From positions 41,220,831 to 41,284,830 of the forward strand of contig NC_087069.1 in the NCBI RefSeq assembly GCF_963678635.1: 64,000 nt of DNA, given 5' to 3'. The notes under the pieces were generated by a model. The model saw only the letters and a list, made by a program, of their open reading frames with translations. It was not told the origin of the DNA and ran no database searches. How positions within the stretch are numbered: the first letter of the stretch is position 1; every line of letters starts with the position of its first letter. Of the stretch, positions 20,336 through 32,401 are shown one piece after another. This stretch comes from Symsagittifera roscoffensis. Its lineage: Eukaryota > Xenacoelomorpha > Acoela > Convolutidae. The translations under genes and the position numbers were made by a program.

Positions 20336-21151
20336 AAAGAAAACGATAAAAACGTATATTTTGGTAATTTCTTTTTTCACTGGTTAGAAATAGAACAAAT
20401 CGAAAAAATTTTGATCGAAATTTCAAAACTTGAATTGAATATCGAAAAAACAACAAAAACTAGACAAGAAATCTCATTTATCCCACGAGGGTATCAAATT
20501 TCAAATCTTAGTTATGTTGGAAAAATTCAATAAAATTTATTGATTAAGAAGTTTCATAAACATAGTCTGGTTCTGTTCTACAAAGTTTTTTAAAATCTGT
20601 TATTACTTCATTCTGATTGGTTATCAACACAAATAATGTCTGTGAAAGTATTCTCAAAATCTACAAATTTTAAAAAAATTGTTGAAAAATTCATGAGAAG
20701 AAGAGATCAACTCTGATTGGTTGACATTAAATTTCTTGAAAATTTCATGACTTTTGAAGCTCAATTCTGATAGCTTGACATTTAATTTGTTGAAAATTAC
20801 ATGACTTTTGAAGCTCAACTCTGATTGGTGGTCATTGAATTTGTCGGGAGTCACATGACTATTGAAGCTCAATTCTGATTGGTTGATATCAGAAAGATAA
20901 AAGTTTCCTTGTAATTAATGCTCGATTCTGATTGGTTGATACTTTTAAAAATTCCATGGTTAGATTGGATGATTTTTATTTCAGCTAGGCTAAATAGCAT
21001 ATCCACTCTGATTTTCTTTTCGTTGAAAACAATTGGTTAATAAGTTTGCTGTTTTTATTTACTTTTATTCTTTTTTGAGGCTATTCAACTCACCTTGTCT
21101 AAAAGTTTGGTACGTTTTAAATCTCCCATTTAATTTTTCATTACTATTGAG

Positions 21152-21634
21152 ATGTCTTCACTCAATAGAAACGAAAGAGTTGCATGTCTTGAATGTGGCA
21201 GGGAATACACTCACAAAGATGCATCAAGACATCGTAGAACATGTGGTGTTTTGAAGTGTTCTAACTGTAATTTTTATACTTATAGCAGCGAGGAACTCGC
21301 TAATCATTTCAAGAAGAACCATTTTCAGCATAATATTAAATTATGTGCTCAGCAGACTGCAAACACACTTCAGGAGAAGGTAAAATTTTTAAGTTTTTTT
21401 TTTTTGAAAAACTTAGAAATTACTATGATTATTAGTTTTTACCGAATCTGAAAAGTGTCAGCAATTGTAACAAATCTAGTCAGTAATTATACAGTGTTTT
21501 CATTACATTACCTGAACTGTCATTTATTTTTTTATTCAAAGGTTTTGATTGATGTTAAAGACAGCAAAAATCGAGTTCAAATCGTCGTGAAGCTTTCCAT
21601 GGAACTCGATCCGAAAACTTTTAATCAACAGTAA
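21152..21634 (+). CDS. C2H2-type zinc-finger protein, two exons, right TIR copy
   Basis: Exons are 21152-21379 and 21542-21634, encoding 106 aa with the same phase-0 intron as the left copy (donor GTAAAA, acceptor CAAAG). The C2H2 finger CSNC...HFKKNH is intact. Differences from the left copy include Arg for Cys after the first HxxxxxH pair and HFQ for HSL after the second. Because exon 2 continues the frame for 30 codons to a stop in both TIRs, the spliced model is better than a read-through frame. Likely DNA or RNA binding; targets unknown. Confidence 0.7.
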
Positions 21635-23889
21635 AAACTCCCTTGGTTGCAAGCTTGCGGAGACTTTGTTGTGATAAATTTGTAGTAAAGTGCATAACAT
21701 ATGCTAATGAGTATTTAAGTATTCGCCTAAAAAGTGTAAAACTTGGATATTTGGAAAATATCAACTAATTGAAAGGTTTTTTGTAGTTACTATTTTAAAG
21801 TTTTCCTTGTTTATTGCTTGTAAAAGTGTTCATAGAGCAGAGCTTTTTAAGCAGATAATGTGGTTTGACTTATTAAGAATTATGTTAGTCTATTGATTTT
21901 TTGATGATTTCAGAAAAGAAATTGATAAATGACCTGGAAAAAAATGTATATTTTGCTAAACTTTGAAAGTTTCAAGATAATGATATACATCATTTCAACT
22001 AAAAACTTAGTCTAAAAGAGAAATTCAGATTTAAAACAGCATTATACAGTTATCAGGTTGAAAAAATTCTTTAAAGCTTTTTATTAAAGGACTTATGGTA
22101 TTAATTCAGCTTCGGATTATTGAACGTTCGTTGAAAAGATACATTTTTCCATCTAAAATTCATTTTTCAAGTAAAAAATTTGCTCAAATTGGATTCATTT
22201 GGTAGATAGTAAATGAAGCAGAAACTGAGAAAATGCTAAAATGAGATAGAAATTCAATTTATTCCTTAGGAGATTTGAGATAATTTTACTAAAATTTAGC
22301 TTATAAAGTATATCTTGAGAAAAAATCCGACATAAAAATTCTCAAAGTCTTATATTTATGCGTAATTCATTAGAAAAAATTGTTATCATTTGATATATTA
22401 GGTACTTTATATGAAAGATCAAATGTTTTGAGGATAATTTTTGAGAAGCAAACCCAATTCGACATCTTTTGGAAGAAGATACATAAAGCATAAATCGAAA
22501 ACTTGCTTTCAAGATCTACTTTTCCTTGCTACATACATACACAATACTACATAGAATATACAACACTATATACAATACATTACTACATGTTTACTACATA
22601 GAGTTTTTTCTTAATAAAAATCGGAAAATTACACAACTGTTCCAGTTTGCACCTTGATTTGCTTTGCTAAATCAATTTTTTGAGACTCGCATGGAAAAAC
22701 TCTACGGAAAATCTTGAAAGTTATGTTGCAGAAGCAACAGAGAGATAATCATCAGTTATGAAGAAGTTTTTGTTGAATTTGACCCGATATCGAATAAATT
22801 TTTAAGAATCATTTATCCCATTTTAAACAATTTTAGCAATAAACTGTTCATTTTTTATCAATAATCTGAAATTTCTAAATTTTAACATAAAAAATTTCTC
22901 ACAAGTTTTAATTTTTGTACAAATTTGGGTAATTCAATGAGAAAAAAGTGAGGAGGAGTTGAATCATGGAGTTTGATTTAGAAATTTCATAGAATTCTGC
23001 GCTTAATGTTCATTTGAATTGAGATTCCTAAAAATCATCCCTGAACTGGACAAAAACAATTAGTTAAAAATCAAAATAAAAAAATCGAAATGGAAAATTT
23101 CATGTAAATTTGATTAATTTTCATTTTACCTTTTCAAAAATTACGACTAATTTCACTGTTTTCCGGAAGTTTCAATATTGATTCTGCAAGTATGAACCTT
23201 CTTTTCAGTGTTTAGAGCATTGTATAACCAAGTATTTAGCTCAAATTAAGGTAAACTTTATTGTATTTCAATATATTGAGAAAAAATTGTGGAAAAAGTC
23301 ATTTTTTTATTCAAAATTTTGTATCATTGTCTCAACATAATGCCAATTAAAATACAATCTTAGCTTATTTTTAAAACCAATACGTAAAAGTATGTTTAAA
23401 ATTAGATCAAAAACAACCATTCATTAACCAAAATTATGAGATTTCTGCAATTTTTTACAAAAATTTGCAGTTTGTTCCAAATACTTGAAATTTTTGCAAT
23501 TTTTTCCAAATACTTGAAATTTTTGCAATTTTTTCCAAAAACTTGAAAATTTTTTTAAAGTTTCAGTAGGTTTCAGCATAGTTTAAGCTAGATTGAGTAC
23601 AGTTTCTAAAAAAGGATCATCTAATAAAACAGTTATTATTATAAAATTATATCAAATCATATCGTGTTTTGAAGTTTTTTGAAAAAATATCAATTTTTTT
23701 TATAAGCATTTCCAAATTTTTGCACATCTTACCATGGACTTACCATGAACCAATAAACATATTCTCTTCATTGCACATTCTACATGTAACACTCAAGAAT
23801 TGCATAACGCATGCCGAGATTTTTGCGAAAAAACTAGACATTTCCACACAAAATCCAAAAAAAAACGTTTTTCTTACTATTTTCTTACC
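21635..23889. other. Right TIR spacer, no convincing gene
   Basis: Mirror of 8171-10408: AT-rich with the same short repeats. No protein is supported. Confidence 0.5.
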
Positions 23890-24205
23890 ATCACACTGAA
23901 ACCTTACCATTCCCTATCTTAATACATTGGGAAATCTATCCCCTATGTTAATACAAGGAATTTCTAATTTTTATACACAGGGATATCTATACACTATCTT
24001 AATGCATGGGAAATCTAAACGCTATCTTAAAACATGGTAAGATCGGGCGCCAAAAGTTTTCTGAAACTTACCATCTGAAACCTTACCATCTTAATACATG
24101 GTAAATCTATTCCCTATCTTAATACATAGGAAATCTATTCCCTATCTTAATACATAGCCTGGTGACCGGATACTCTATAGCCTATCTTAATACATGGGGG
24201 TCACC
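23890..24205. repeat. Terminal sub-repeats, right end
   Basis: About eight imperfect units of 'ccctatcttaatacat' plus 'aaatctatt', the inverted counterpart of 7880-8170, ending beside the C-rich tract near the terminus. Confidence 0.75.
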
Positions 24206-24246
24206 AGGCACCCCCCTCCCCCACTCTTGCTCACTCTTCTACTACT

Positions 24247-24252
24247 CAAAAT
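24247..24252. repeat. Target-site duplication, right (CAAAAT)
   Basis: Identical to 7814-7819, directly outside the right inverted repeat. Confidence 0.85.
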
Positions 24253-25020
24253 GTAGCAAAACAAATGAAATTTGTATTACAAGCTTTTTTTCATAGTATC
24301 AGTTTATTGTTTTATATGATTTGCATTTTCGGTCTATGGAGGTCAACCCGGGACAATTCAAAACTTGAACATTGTGATCAATTTTTTGAACATATATAGT
24401 TTTTCTCGTTATTAGGTGAAAAAGAAAAGCAATTTTTCAGACAGCAGAAAACCTCAATGTGTTTTTCGATCTTCTGTTTAAAAAATATTTTGTCAGGACT
24501 AATTCAAATTTTTGCCTATAACGTAGTCCAGACCCAGTCTTGCAATTTTTTTCGGAAGTCTTTTTTATGTTCATAAAACTGGTTTAGAGATTAAAAAGTT
24601 TCCTCAATAAAAGAATTTGTGCATGGAAGAAATGCTTGTCCTACAAAATTCATTAATGGAAGTTGTATGATATGTTATTATTTTCATTCACCACAATAAT
24701 TATTTGTATGATAAGCTTTTTTGGATGAAAGTCTTCGACACAGGCAATTTATAACCTATGTAAAGTCTGATTTACTGAGTCATAGTGCTGCAGAGGCAAG
24801 AGATGTGCCTACTCTGCTGTAGGTTGTGGAACAGCACTCCGAGGATCACTATTTTACCAAACTTGGTAATTTCCCAAATTTTCACAAAAAAAGCAGCGAA
24901 GTTTCAGCATTAATAAACCAAAGCTTTAATTCAATATTATGTTTTGATATAGTGCTACTAAGAAATTATAGTTCATAAGAGGCGGTTGCTGTTCTCAAGC
25001 ATTCGTAGCGCTGACTTCAT
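24253..25020. other. Host DNA between the two large elements
   Basis: 768 bp without recognisable gene or repeat. No match to the retroelement's leader or PBS is seen at its right edge, consistent with lying outside the 3' LTR. Confidence 0.45.
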
Positions 25021-25430
25021 TGAGTTGGGACCGATGTGGTTAACTCATAGAGTAATTTCGGATAGGGTACATTGTCTGCTCGTCACGCTATCTTATTTTC
25101 GGCCGGTTAGATTCGTGCATTTTCTTAGTCTAATACCGATCCTAATCTTACTCTTATACTTTCTAGTCTCAGGGTGTTTAACTAGTCTCTGCTAGGCTCA
25201 ATAGATCTAGGGTATACTGGTTTATTGCGGCTGCTGAAGTTCTCTTGGAGAGGCAACTAATTTCTAAGTTAAATTCAAATCTCTCTGGTGCTGAAATTAC
25301 AAGTAATTTCAGCACTTACAAATAAGTGAGTTGTTAGTTAGATGGATTATGATTGGTTAATATTAAATACTTTACAGTGGTAAAATATCCAATTTATCCA
25401 ATCATAAAATGTAGTTTAGATCAGGTTCCA
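25021..25430 (-). repeat. 3' LTR
   Basis: Read on the minus strand it begins TGGAACCTGATC and ends AACTCA. It aligns end to end with 54691-55101. The bases just inside it (minus strand AAACCCTGATGGG) are only weakly purine-rich, so the polypurine tract is atypical. Confidence 0.85.
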
Positions 25431-26961
25431 CCCATCAGGGTTTTACAGAGTTTTTTAGAATCATCTTTCTGCAATTCAAAGGATGGATGATGAACGTTGG
25501 TATTTGGCGAGCATCATATTCTTGTCCGGTTCCTCTGGTTAAAGAAGTTCCAGGACGCTGGAGTTAGGGACATACAATCGTTGCGTCGTCTTGTGACAAC
25601 GACTGTGATCAATGAAATCCCAATGAAATCAATCTGACTTCAAAATGATTTGCGTGTGTGGAAGATCGTGTGTGGAAGGGATGCCTCGTAACTCGGATCT
25701 GCACGTATACTTGAACATCGAGGTGGTCATTGGTCTATTTCAATGAAGTCCTTTTCTGCGAAGTCAAGTCGTACTCTAAATCCTTTGAGTTGTGATTGTG
25801 GACGGCATATCGGTTGTGATTAGCCATTCTTTGTTCGAGTGTGATGGGATCATTTTGTCTTTAGATATTCGTCTTTGTTGTTGTGTGTTGATCTATATAC
25901 TGCAAGGTATGATTTACATTTTATGAAATTATATTAGTTCGGTTTTTTAATCATGAATTTACTTAATTGTTTTCACAAAAGCATTTTGTTTAAGTTCGGT
26001 TATTTTGAAGAGTTACTCACCCTTGAGTACCTCTTATTAAAAATAGAAGTGTGGTCACAAAGCGTGTATGTAGCGCGGTGGGTTAGGCCGGCTATAGTAC
26101 ATCTCTGGTGGGTTAGGCCAGGAGTGGGAGTATGATTTCGTGCTGTTTCTTTGAGAGGTCCTGTTATGTGATAACGTTTTATATTGGGTTTATGTTGGTC
26201 TTTCTTATGTTACTTTGGTTGTGTCCTTTTTTCAAAAATCAAATTGTTTTTGGTATGGGTTTGTCTTGCGACTTTTTTGTGTTTTATTATTTCTTTCTTA
26301 GACTTTATAATAGTCTTCAAAAGAATAAATTATCCAGTTTTAAACTGGGTTAATCCGGTTTGGGTACCGTTGGTTTTCTTTTCTTAGTCATGCTGTTATT
26401 TTATAATTGTGGTGTTTAGTAAGCTGCGTTGGTTAGTTTGGCTTAGTATATAATTCCTTTCCAACCGGGTTAAAGGAAAGCTTGAAACTTGTTATCGTGT
26501 GTAAGAGTTGTTGAGTGTGAAAACTTGAAACTTAAAATCATTATTTAAACAATTCTTCATGGGCGAGCTGTGCGAATTTGGATAGAAATCCTGTGCGATT
26601 GAATGAAAATATCAAAAAGTTAGTACTGCATTTTCATTTTATCAATTTATTAAATAGAATTTCAATTTTACTGCGTTTGGGGGAAATTTTAAAGTTATAA
26701 ATTTTCATCGTATTCAGTTTTACTGCTTCATGGGAAAATAATTTATAAATTAATTTACTACATTTGGTATGAATTTTATTATAATATTTTGTGCAAGATA
26801 TTAATGAATTTTAGGAGAATTTTAACAAGTTTGTATTTTTATTTTTATTTTCTGTTTTTGCAGATGATCGTGGTATGAAGACTAGAAATGTAAATGAAAC
26901 ATGAATAAAGAATGATTAGTACTAATTTAAAATTATTAGTGAAGAGTATTTCAAATTATAC
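25431..26961 (-). other. 3' untranslated region of the LTR element
   Basis: 1.5 kb between the last ORF and the 3' LTR with no protein-like frame on the minus strand. Plus-strand frames of 60-73 codons in the range 25953-26387 are T-rich by-products. Short repeats 'gtgggttaggcc' occur near 26078 and 26108. Confidence 0.5.
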
Positions 26962-27972
26962 TTACCTGTTAATCGTCTGGGAAAGAGCCGTGGGGAAGAT
27001 GTCGCGTATCATATCTGATGTTGTTAGTAATTTGGCTAGTATGCGAATGATGTTTTTAGTTTGGAGCAGTGGCCAAAGCAATTGAAGTGCTTTAATGGTT
27101 TTTAGTTCTTCGGTGCCTACTGCAAACTCGTAAGGTGTGTTTTGAATGAGGTTATATATTTTGTGATTATATTTAGTATTGTGAATGAATTCTAATATTG
27201 GTATTTCTATAGGCTGGATAAATTCATGCGGGATAAGGAAGGGTCTGGATTCTTCGGCGTTGAAGGTCTTCATGGTGGGACAAAATATATACATTTGTGT
27301 TATTGGGTCATAAATGCGGAGGATGCCGTGGAGGCCAGTTTCTTTGATGCAATAAGTGAAATTAAGGAAAAATTGTGATGTGTATTTCGAGTTAAGAAAC
27401 TGAAAACGATGGTGTGGTTGTCTTGATGGAGTATGCAAGTCAAAATGATTTTGTATGAAGCGATAGTATGTATATGTGTGAGTCTGTTTAGTGCGTGACA
27501 TAATGTCGTGTGAACAGTGCAAATCGCGTTCATGTGGTGCAAGGAAGTGAAAGGTTAGTGGAAACAACTGAAATTTGTCTTTGAAACTTTCGTAAGCTTG
27601 AATATCATTTAGTGCTTCAGAAATTATGTGATCAGATTTTCTACCAAAAATATTGAGTGTGAATACATATGACGTTTTGATGAAAAATTTTTCTGTTAGT
27701 TGTGGGTTAGCGAAGCGATCTTCATCTAAAAATTGGTCTTGATTAGTTCGGATGATATTATGGTCGTAATGTTCTATTGTAAATTCGTTAGCTCGGGGTG
27801 CAGTGAATGTTTTTAGTAATTTTTTATATCCTACATAAGTAAATTGTCTAGGTGTTAGTGTTGCGGTGAGTCTATATAACATGTTTTTATTCTTGTCGTC
27901 ATGAGTACTAGATAGTGGCAGGCAAAGGGGGTTAGTAAAATGATAATATGCTGTCCAATGAAGTGTGGGCAT
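26962..27972 (-). CDS. ORF downstream of env, 336 aa, unknown
   Basis: This uninterrupted frame from ATG 27972 (MPTLHWTAYY) is outside the duplicated block, so it is present once. It is rich in His, Tyr and Phe with few charged clusters. The C-terminal third (FAVGTEELKTIKALQLLWPLL) looks helical. There is no signal peptide or clear membrane segment, and I recognise no family. A decayed homolog lies at 59920-60420 in the neighbouring relative, so it is a standard part of this element family and not a chance frame. The Ser/Pro-rich coding tract at 27973-28766 may be its N-terminal extension. Confidence 0.55.
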   Translation of the reverse strand: MPTLHWTAYYHFTNPLCLPLSSTHDDKNKNMLYRLTATLTPRQFTYVGYKKLLKTFTAPRANEFTIEHYDHNIIRTNQDQFLDEDRFANPQLTEKFFIKTSYVFTLNIFGRKSDHIISEALNDIQAYESFKDKFQLFPLTFHFLAPHERDLHCSHDIMSRTKQTHTYTYYRFIQNHFDLHTPSRQPHHRFQFLNSKYTSQFFLNFTYCIKETGLHGILRIYDPITQMYIFCPTMKTFNAEESRPFLIPHEFIQPIEIPILEFIHNTKYNHKIYNLIQNTPYEFAVGTEELKTIKALQLLWPLLQTKNIIRILAKLLTTSDMIRDIFPTALSQTINR

Positions 27973-28766
27973 TAAAACATGTTCATCTACAAAACTACGT
28001 GTGTCATTAGTGTCGTTAGGTGTATTTATTGTATATTGTGGAAATGAGGGTAAGGTGATTGCTAGAAAATCTTTCGTGTTGGTGTTTTTAATATATTCGC
28101 AGGCTGTTCCTGGTTTGGTCGGGAATGGATGGTTCGGGAATTTTCTTTTAAAAGTGCGATAAGCTCGGTTAGTGATATTAGATGTTTCGGTGGATGTGGA
28201 TGATTGTGCTAATGGTGTAGTGTAACAGTGTAAGCGGAGGAGGGTGTAGGAGTAGGTGGGTTTGAGGATTCTATTGTGGATGAAAGGTGATGTATAGTGA
28301 GGGTGTTAGGGTGTATTAACTGTCGTTGTAGGGTAAAAAAATTATCGAGTTCCTGGTAAATTTGGGGGTTATCTGGAGAATTATTATATGATCGGTCGGA
28401 ATGAAGTGGTAGTAGGTTGGGGTTAATTGCGAAGCATAAGAAGGAGTGGAAACGGATGGGAGTGAACTATTTGGTAGGATTGGTTGAAAAGGTGGTTTTG
28501 AAAAAACTGAGGAGTTGGTTTGAGAATTATTTGATGGAGATGGTTCAGAGTCTGCAAATTCGTCAGGGGTTTCTATATTAGGGTTATTAAGTTGTGAGAT
28601 AGAGTATAAAACTGAAATATCTGAGTTAGTATCCGAATTCGTGCTTGATGATTAATGATTGGAAAATCGGGTGGTGGGAAAGCAAAAAGTGGGATTATTG
28701 GGATTGTATTTTGGAAGTTGGTTGGGTGGGAATTTGAGCGGTGTAGGGATCCAAGTTGTCGGCTCA
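27973..28766 (-). pseudogene. Ser/Pro-rich tract between env and the last ORF, frame-broken
   Basis: The minus strand reads as Ser/Thr/Pro/Asn-rich protein in pieces that switch frame, unlike random AT-rich DNA. It probably encoded a low-complexity linker, either the end of the Env cytoplasmic tail or the N-terminus of the 336-aa ORF. It is unique to the left side of the element. Confidence 0.4.
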
Positions 28767-31389
28767 TCATGGGCTAAAAAAATGATTATTCTGAGACTGA
28801 AAAGCGGTGGTATGGGGTTGTTCTATAATTTGTTCGTATGTATTATCATCTTGTGAATGATGTGTCATTATATGTTGGATGGGACTTTGTGGTATATTTG
28901 GTCTAGAATTTGGATTATTTGTGATTGCTAGGTTTCGGAAATTACGTGGGACTAATGATAATGGATGGTTTTGTGGTAGGGGTGGCAACTGTGGTGCGGT
29001 AGGTGTTATTTCTATATTATTATGTTCTTCGTCGTAAGTGTTCTGTCTTGTGGATATTTTCGTGTTATATTCTTTTATTTGTGCGTCTAGAAGTATTTTG
29101 TTTATTGATGATGAAAAAATTCCAAAAAATCCCGCAAACAGTATGCGTGCTACACTTGCTTGTCTGTTTACTTGTGTGTTTATAGCGCATGTGTTATAGA
29201 TTCCTTTTAAAAGTGAAAAAAGAAATCCTATAAAGTTAAACATTGCGTATAGGATAGTTAATTATTCTAAGATGTAATAGGGCCAACCTAGAAAATCTAG
29301 AATTTCATTTTTTAGGGTAACAAAGCTAAAAAAATTTATAGGTGTATAGGTCAAATATCTTGTGGTCTGTATTTTGCACCGTTTAGATATATATAGTCTT
29401 TAATGTCTTTAAAATATCCGCTATAATCTTGTGTATATTTATCTGCAAATCCTGCGGTTTCGGCAAATTTTCGTAAATTTTGATCAATTGATTGTCTTTG
29501 TATAGTGTCCATTTTTGTTAATAATTCTTGGAATTGTTGTGTTCTAATGTGGTGTTGGATATCTGATTTAGAATATATTCCAATTGATTGTAAATCAATA
29601 TTTGGATTACGAGCATTAGCTCTGATGCTTTCGGGTGAACGGTGAAATTTTTTTGAGTGATTGCATTAAAGTAGGGAATGGAGTAAGGAGATAAAATTTA
29701 TCTTCATCAGGATTCAATTGTACTACATTGTGGCTATTTTCTGATCCACATGGGACTGCGGTATCCCAAAAATATGTTCGTTGTGAAAGGGTGTCAACAA
29801 AATGTACTTTATTTTTGTAGAATATAGGAATTCTTTTATAGCAGCGTTTATCTTCAAAAACGTATAGTGGTGATACATTTTTGGTACAAGTATAAAACCA
29901 TAAAATTTTTCCTTCGTAGTCAAGAAAATTTGATCTATTTCCTGACAATAAGTATCCTGCGTAGGGTATTTTTAATACTGCTAGTGCGAGTGATTGTAGG
30001 ATTTGTGTCCGTTCTAAATCGCTAGTTGGTGAAGTGTTTCTTATTCGGAAAGTGACATTTCTTGAAAAATTCGACTAATTGTGTAGTCTAACTTCATATC
30101 TAAGTGAATATCATAGTGGATATTACCAAAATAAGTGTTATTCATTAGTGATAGTTCTTGTAAACGTGTACTTCTACTGTCATGTGGTTTTAGTTTTCCA
30201 CCAGGTTGACCTGTGCTTTTTTGAAAGTTAACTGGTATATATGATGTTCCTTCTCTTAGAGGGTGACCTGTGGCATAAGGGTCAAAATTTATTTTTCCAG
30301 TGGTCATGTCGAAACCTGTTTCGTATTCAACTAGTATTTCAGAATATTGTGTTTTGTAAAGTGGGTTTCTGTATTTGCATGCAATTTCTGTTTCTTGATA
30401 TATTTGGAAACGTGTTAATTTATTTTCTATATTATGGATATTTCTAAAATCAGTACTTTGTTTTCGGGATGGATTGACTTGTTCGTATGGAATTGATTCT
30501 ATAAAATATTTTTCGTGAAATTTTATCATTCGAGCGTGTATTTTTGCTACTTGAAATGTTGTGCATGTATCTTCGGGAAACCAAACAATTGTTGCTTGTG
30601 TCCGTGTTGTAGGATCACAAAAACCTTGATCGTTTTTGCAAGGTAATCTAATTCCTTGATAGATCATTGTGTTGTCGGATAAATCTCGTGTGAGTTGTAC
30701 TTTTTCGAGTTGTATTTTCCAATCAAAAAACATTATTTCTTGATATCCTTTATTTTTTGTGTCTGCTTTGCAGTTTGAGGGATTACTTATTCCAATGTGT
30801 GGTATCCAGTGTTTATCGTGTATGTCATAAGTTTATCTTCCGTGTGCGCCGTTGTATGGGTATTTTTCATCTAGTTTTATATGTCCTTGATATCTTTCAA
30901 GTTCTGCTTGATGTACAGAATCGGCAAAGATTTGAAAATATACTATTTTTCTGTCCGTGTTTTTATTTCTTGTGATGTTTAGTCTGAGTAGTTACAATCA
31001 TCGGGATTTAGATGTAGAAATCGTTCTATATTACTTTGGTAGAATGATTCGTGATCAAGTCGGTTTTTATTTCCGTTTGAAACTTGTGAAAAATGTACTT
31101 TCTTTTCGGAAAATGTTGCTGTAAATTAATATCCTGCAACTGTTGTTGCTCGGGCTTTTGAATACAGTGTCGCTATTACATTTGTAGTTTCTATAGCTTG
31201 TGGTTCTGTTTCGCATTGTGATACTTGATTTGTTGCATATTTGTGTAGTGTTTTTTGTTCGTTTTCTTCACAATCGTAGTGTGTTACTAATAAGTCCTGG
31301 GGTCCTGTGCGAGGAGAAGGATTTGTGTTCTGATCGTAAAATATTAGAAAAAAGATTTGTTGAAATGTTAATATTTTTAGAATACACAT
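28767..31389 (-). pseudogene. env-like glycoprotein gene, left copy, disrupted
   Basis: It starts near 31389 with a hydrophobic leader (MCILKILTFQQIFFLIF), consistent with a signal peptide. A Cys-containing ectodomain follows (YDCEENEQ; FYTCTK...CYKRIPIF; VPCGSEN), then a helical region, and a membrane segment near 29200-29243 with a long Pro-rich cytoplasmic tail containing PTAP. Spacing of CxK...CY..IP and the downstream C resembles chuvirus/mononegavirus-type glycoproteins known as Env in some LTR elements; this is pattern recognition only. Stops after VAGY (about 31125) and near 30835, and a frameshift near 31000, are shared with the right copy. The left copy has a further disruption near 29630-29650. 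Not functional as it stands. Confidence 0.65.
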
Positions 31390-31480
31390 GTGTATGACAA
31401 TCCTGAGTATGGGTTATAAAATGTGATGTAACCAATTGTGTTTTTGGTATATCTGTCGTACTTATATATTACTTCAGTTG

Positions 31481-32400
31481 TTATAATGGTGGTGGTAGCG
31501 ATTGAGCTGTTATATTGGGTGGGTTTAATGGGTAAGGATGTTGAACAATGTTATTAAGTTTAATCGTGATTTCGAATTTCAATTGGAGACTATTTTGTTG
31601 GAGTATTTGAATGTTATGTTCACGAATGTCTTCGTGGATATCTTGTCTATATTGTAGTTTATTGAGCCCAATTATGGAGTCTGTTACTTTCTTGATGTTG
31701 TCCAAATAATGGTGGGGGTGCTGTGAATGTATTCCAATCTAATCTTAAAGGGATATTTGTTGATGATTGTTCTCGATATCTAGCGTCGAGGTTATTTGGA
31801 AAATTTAGTGGGAAAGACGTCCGTGAAATCTGGCTTATTGATGGTGTTGATGGTAGTGATAATGTTTCTGGTAGTGATGATGATGTTGTGGTATCCGTAG
31901 AAATATCTATTGAGTCGTTTCTTAAGTTTGGTTCACCTTGTGTAAATGAGTGCGTTGTCCAATATGGTAGTCGTGCTGTGAGATTGGGGGGTTAAAGGGA
32001 TTGTCACGTATTTGTTCAGATGTTGGTGTTGAACCTAAGTAATCTGAGGGTATACTTGAGGTGCTTCGTTGTGAAAGGAGTGGGGGAGTTTCTGGTAATT
32101 GGGTGATTGGGGTATATCAAAATGGACTCGGGGGGTTGGAAAATTTCTATTTCGTCCTGGATGTATAGTTTGTCTATTTATTTCAACTGTATTTTGATTT
32201 TGACTAATGTTTTTTACTCTACTTAATTCTCAAAAGTGTATGGGTTATCTTGGAAAGAAATTCGTGTGGATGTTTGGGGGTTTTGGGTAGTTGTAGGTAT
32301 TGTCGGGTTTTCTTGGGATGATGTCGGTGAAGACTGATTTTGTGATTGTTGGTTAGCAATTTTTGAAAGTTTTCTGATTGGTTTTTTTCTAGTGGAAAAG
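31481..32400 (-). pseudogene. Ser/Pro-rich ORF plus coiled segment, left copy
   Basis: Counterpart of 42761-43787 but with several small indels that break the Ser/Pro/Asn-rich frame. The distal part (31481-31705, DNIKKVTDSIIGLNKLQYRQD) is open, amphipathic and coiled-coil-like. It lies between the small membrane ORFs and env. Confidence 0.5.
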
Positions 32401-32401
32401 T

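Larger units (their letters stand above)
18859..20949. repeat. 2,091-bp tandem duplication, unit 2
   Basis: This second unit holds the PC4-like and 143-aa genes, followed by the genuine right TIR. It is continuous with the TIR at its right side. Confidence 0.85.
7820..24246. mobile_element. 16.4-kb Polinton/Maverick-type element lacking visible core genes
   Basis: Seen: terminal inverted repeats of 3,822 and 3,846 bp (7820-11641 and 20401-24246) start 5'-AGTAGTAGAAG and are flanked by identical CAAAAT hexamers. Known: Polintons/Mavericks have 15-20-kb length, AG termini and 6-bp duplications. Inferred: this is a member or derivative of that group, or an integrated linear dsDNA virus. No reading frame looks like protein-primed PolB, RVE integrase, FtsK-like ATPase, Ulp-like protease or a jelly-roll capsid. 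The cargo is one zinc-finger gene per TIR, PC4-like genes, a small membrane protein, an acidic protein and an unknown divergent protein. Near-identity of the TIRs suggests recent activity or conversion. It would depend on proteins supplied elsewhere. Confidence 0.8.
20401..24246 (-). repeat. Right terminal inverted repeat, 3.8 kb
   Basis: Inverted copy of 7820-11641 with a few percent or less difference. It contains the CCAAT array (as ATTGG), the zinc-finger gene and the subterminal repeats, and ends ...CTACTACT at 24246 before CAAAAT. Confidence 0.9.

Noticed and set aside
7820-24246. CRISPR-like or integron-like array interpretation of the terminal repeats
   Set aside because: The units are contiguous and imperfect, without unique spacers, and the context is eukaryotic.
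24986-25195. 69-codon plus-strand frame
   Set aside because: It lies across the 3' LTR boundary; the matching frame at 54485-54856 is the same LTR DNA plus leader. Not a gene.
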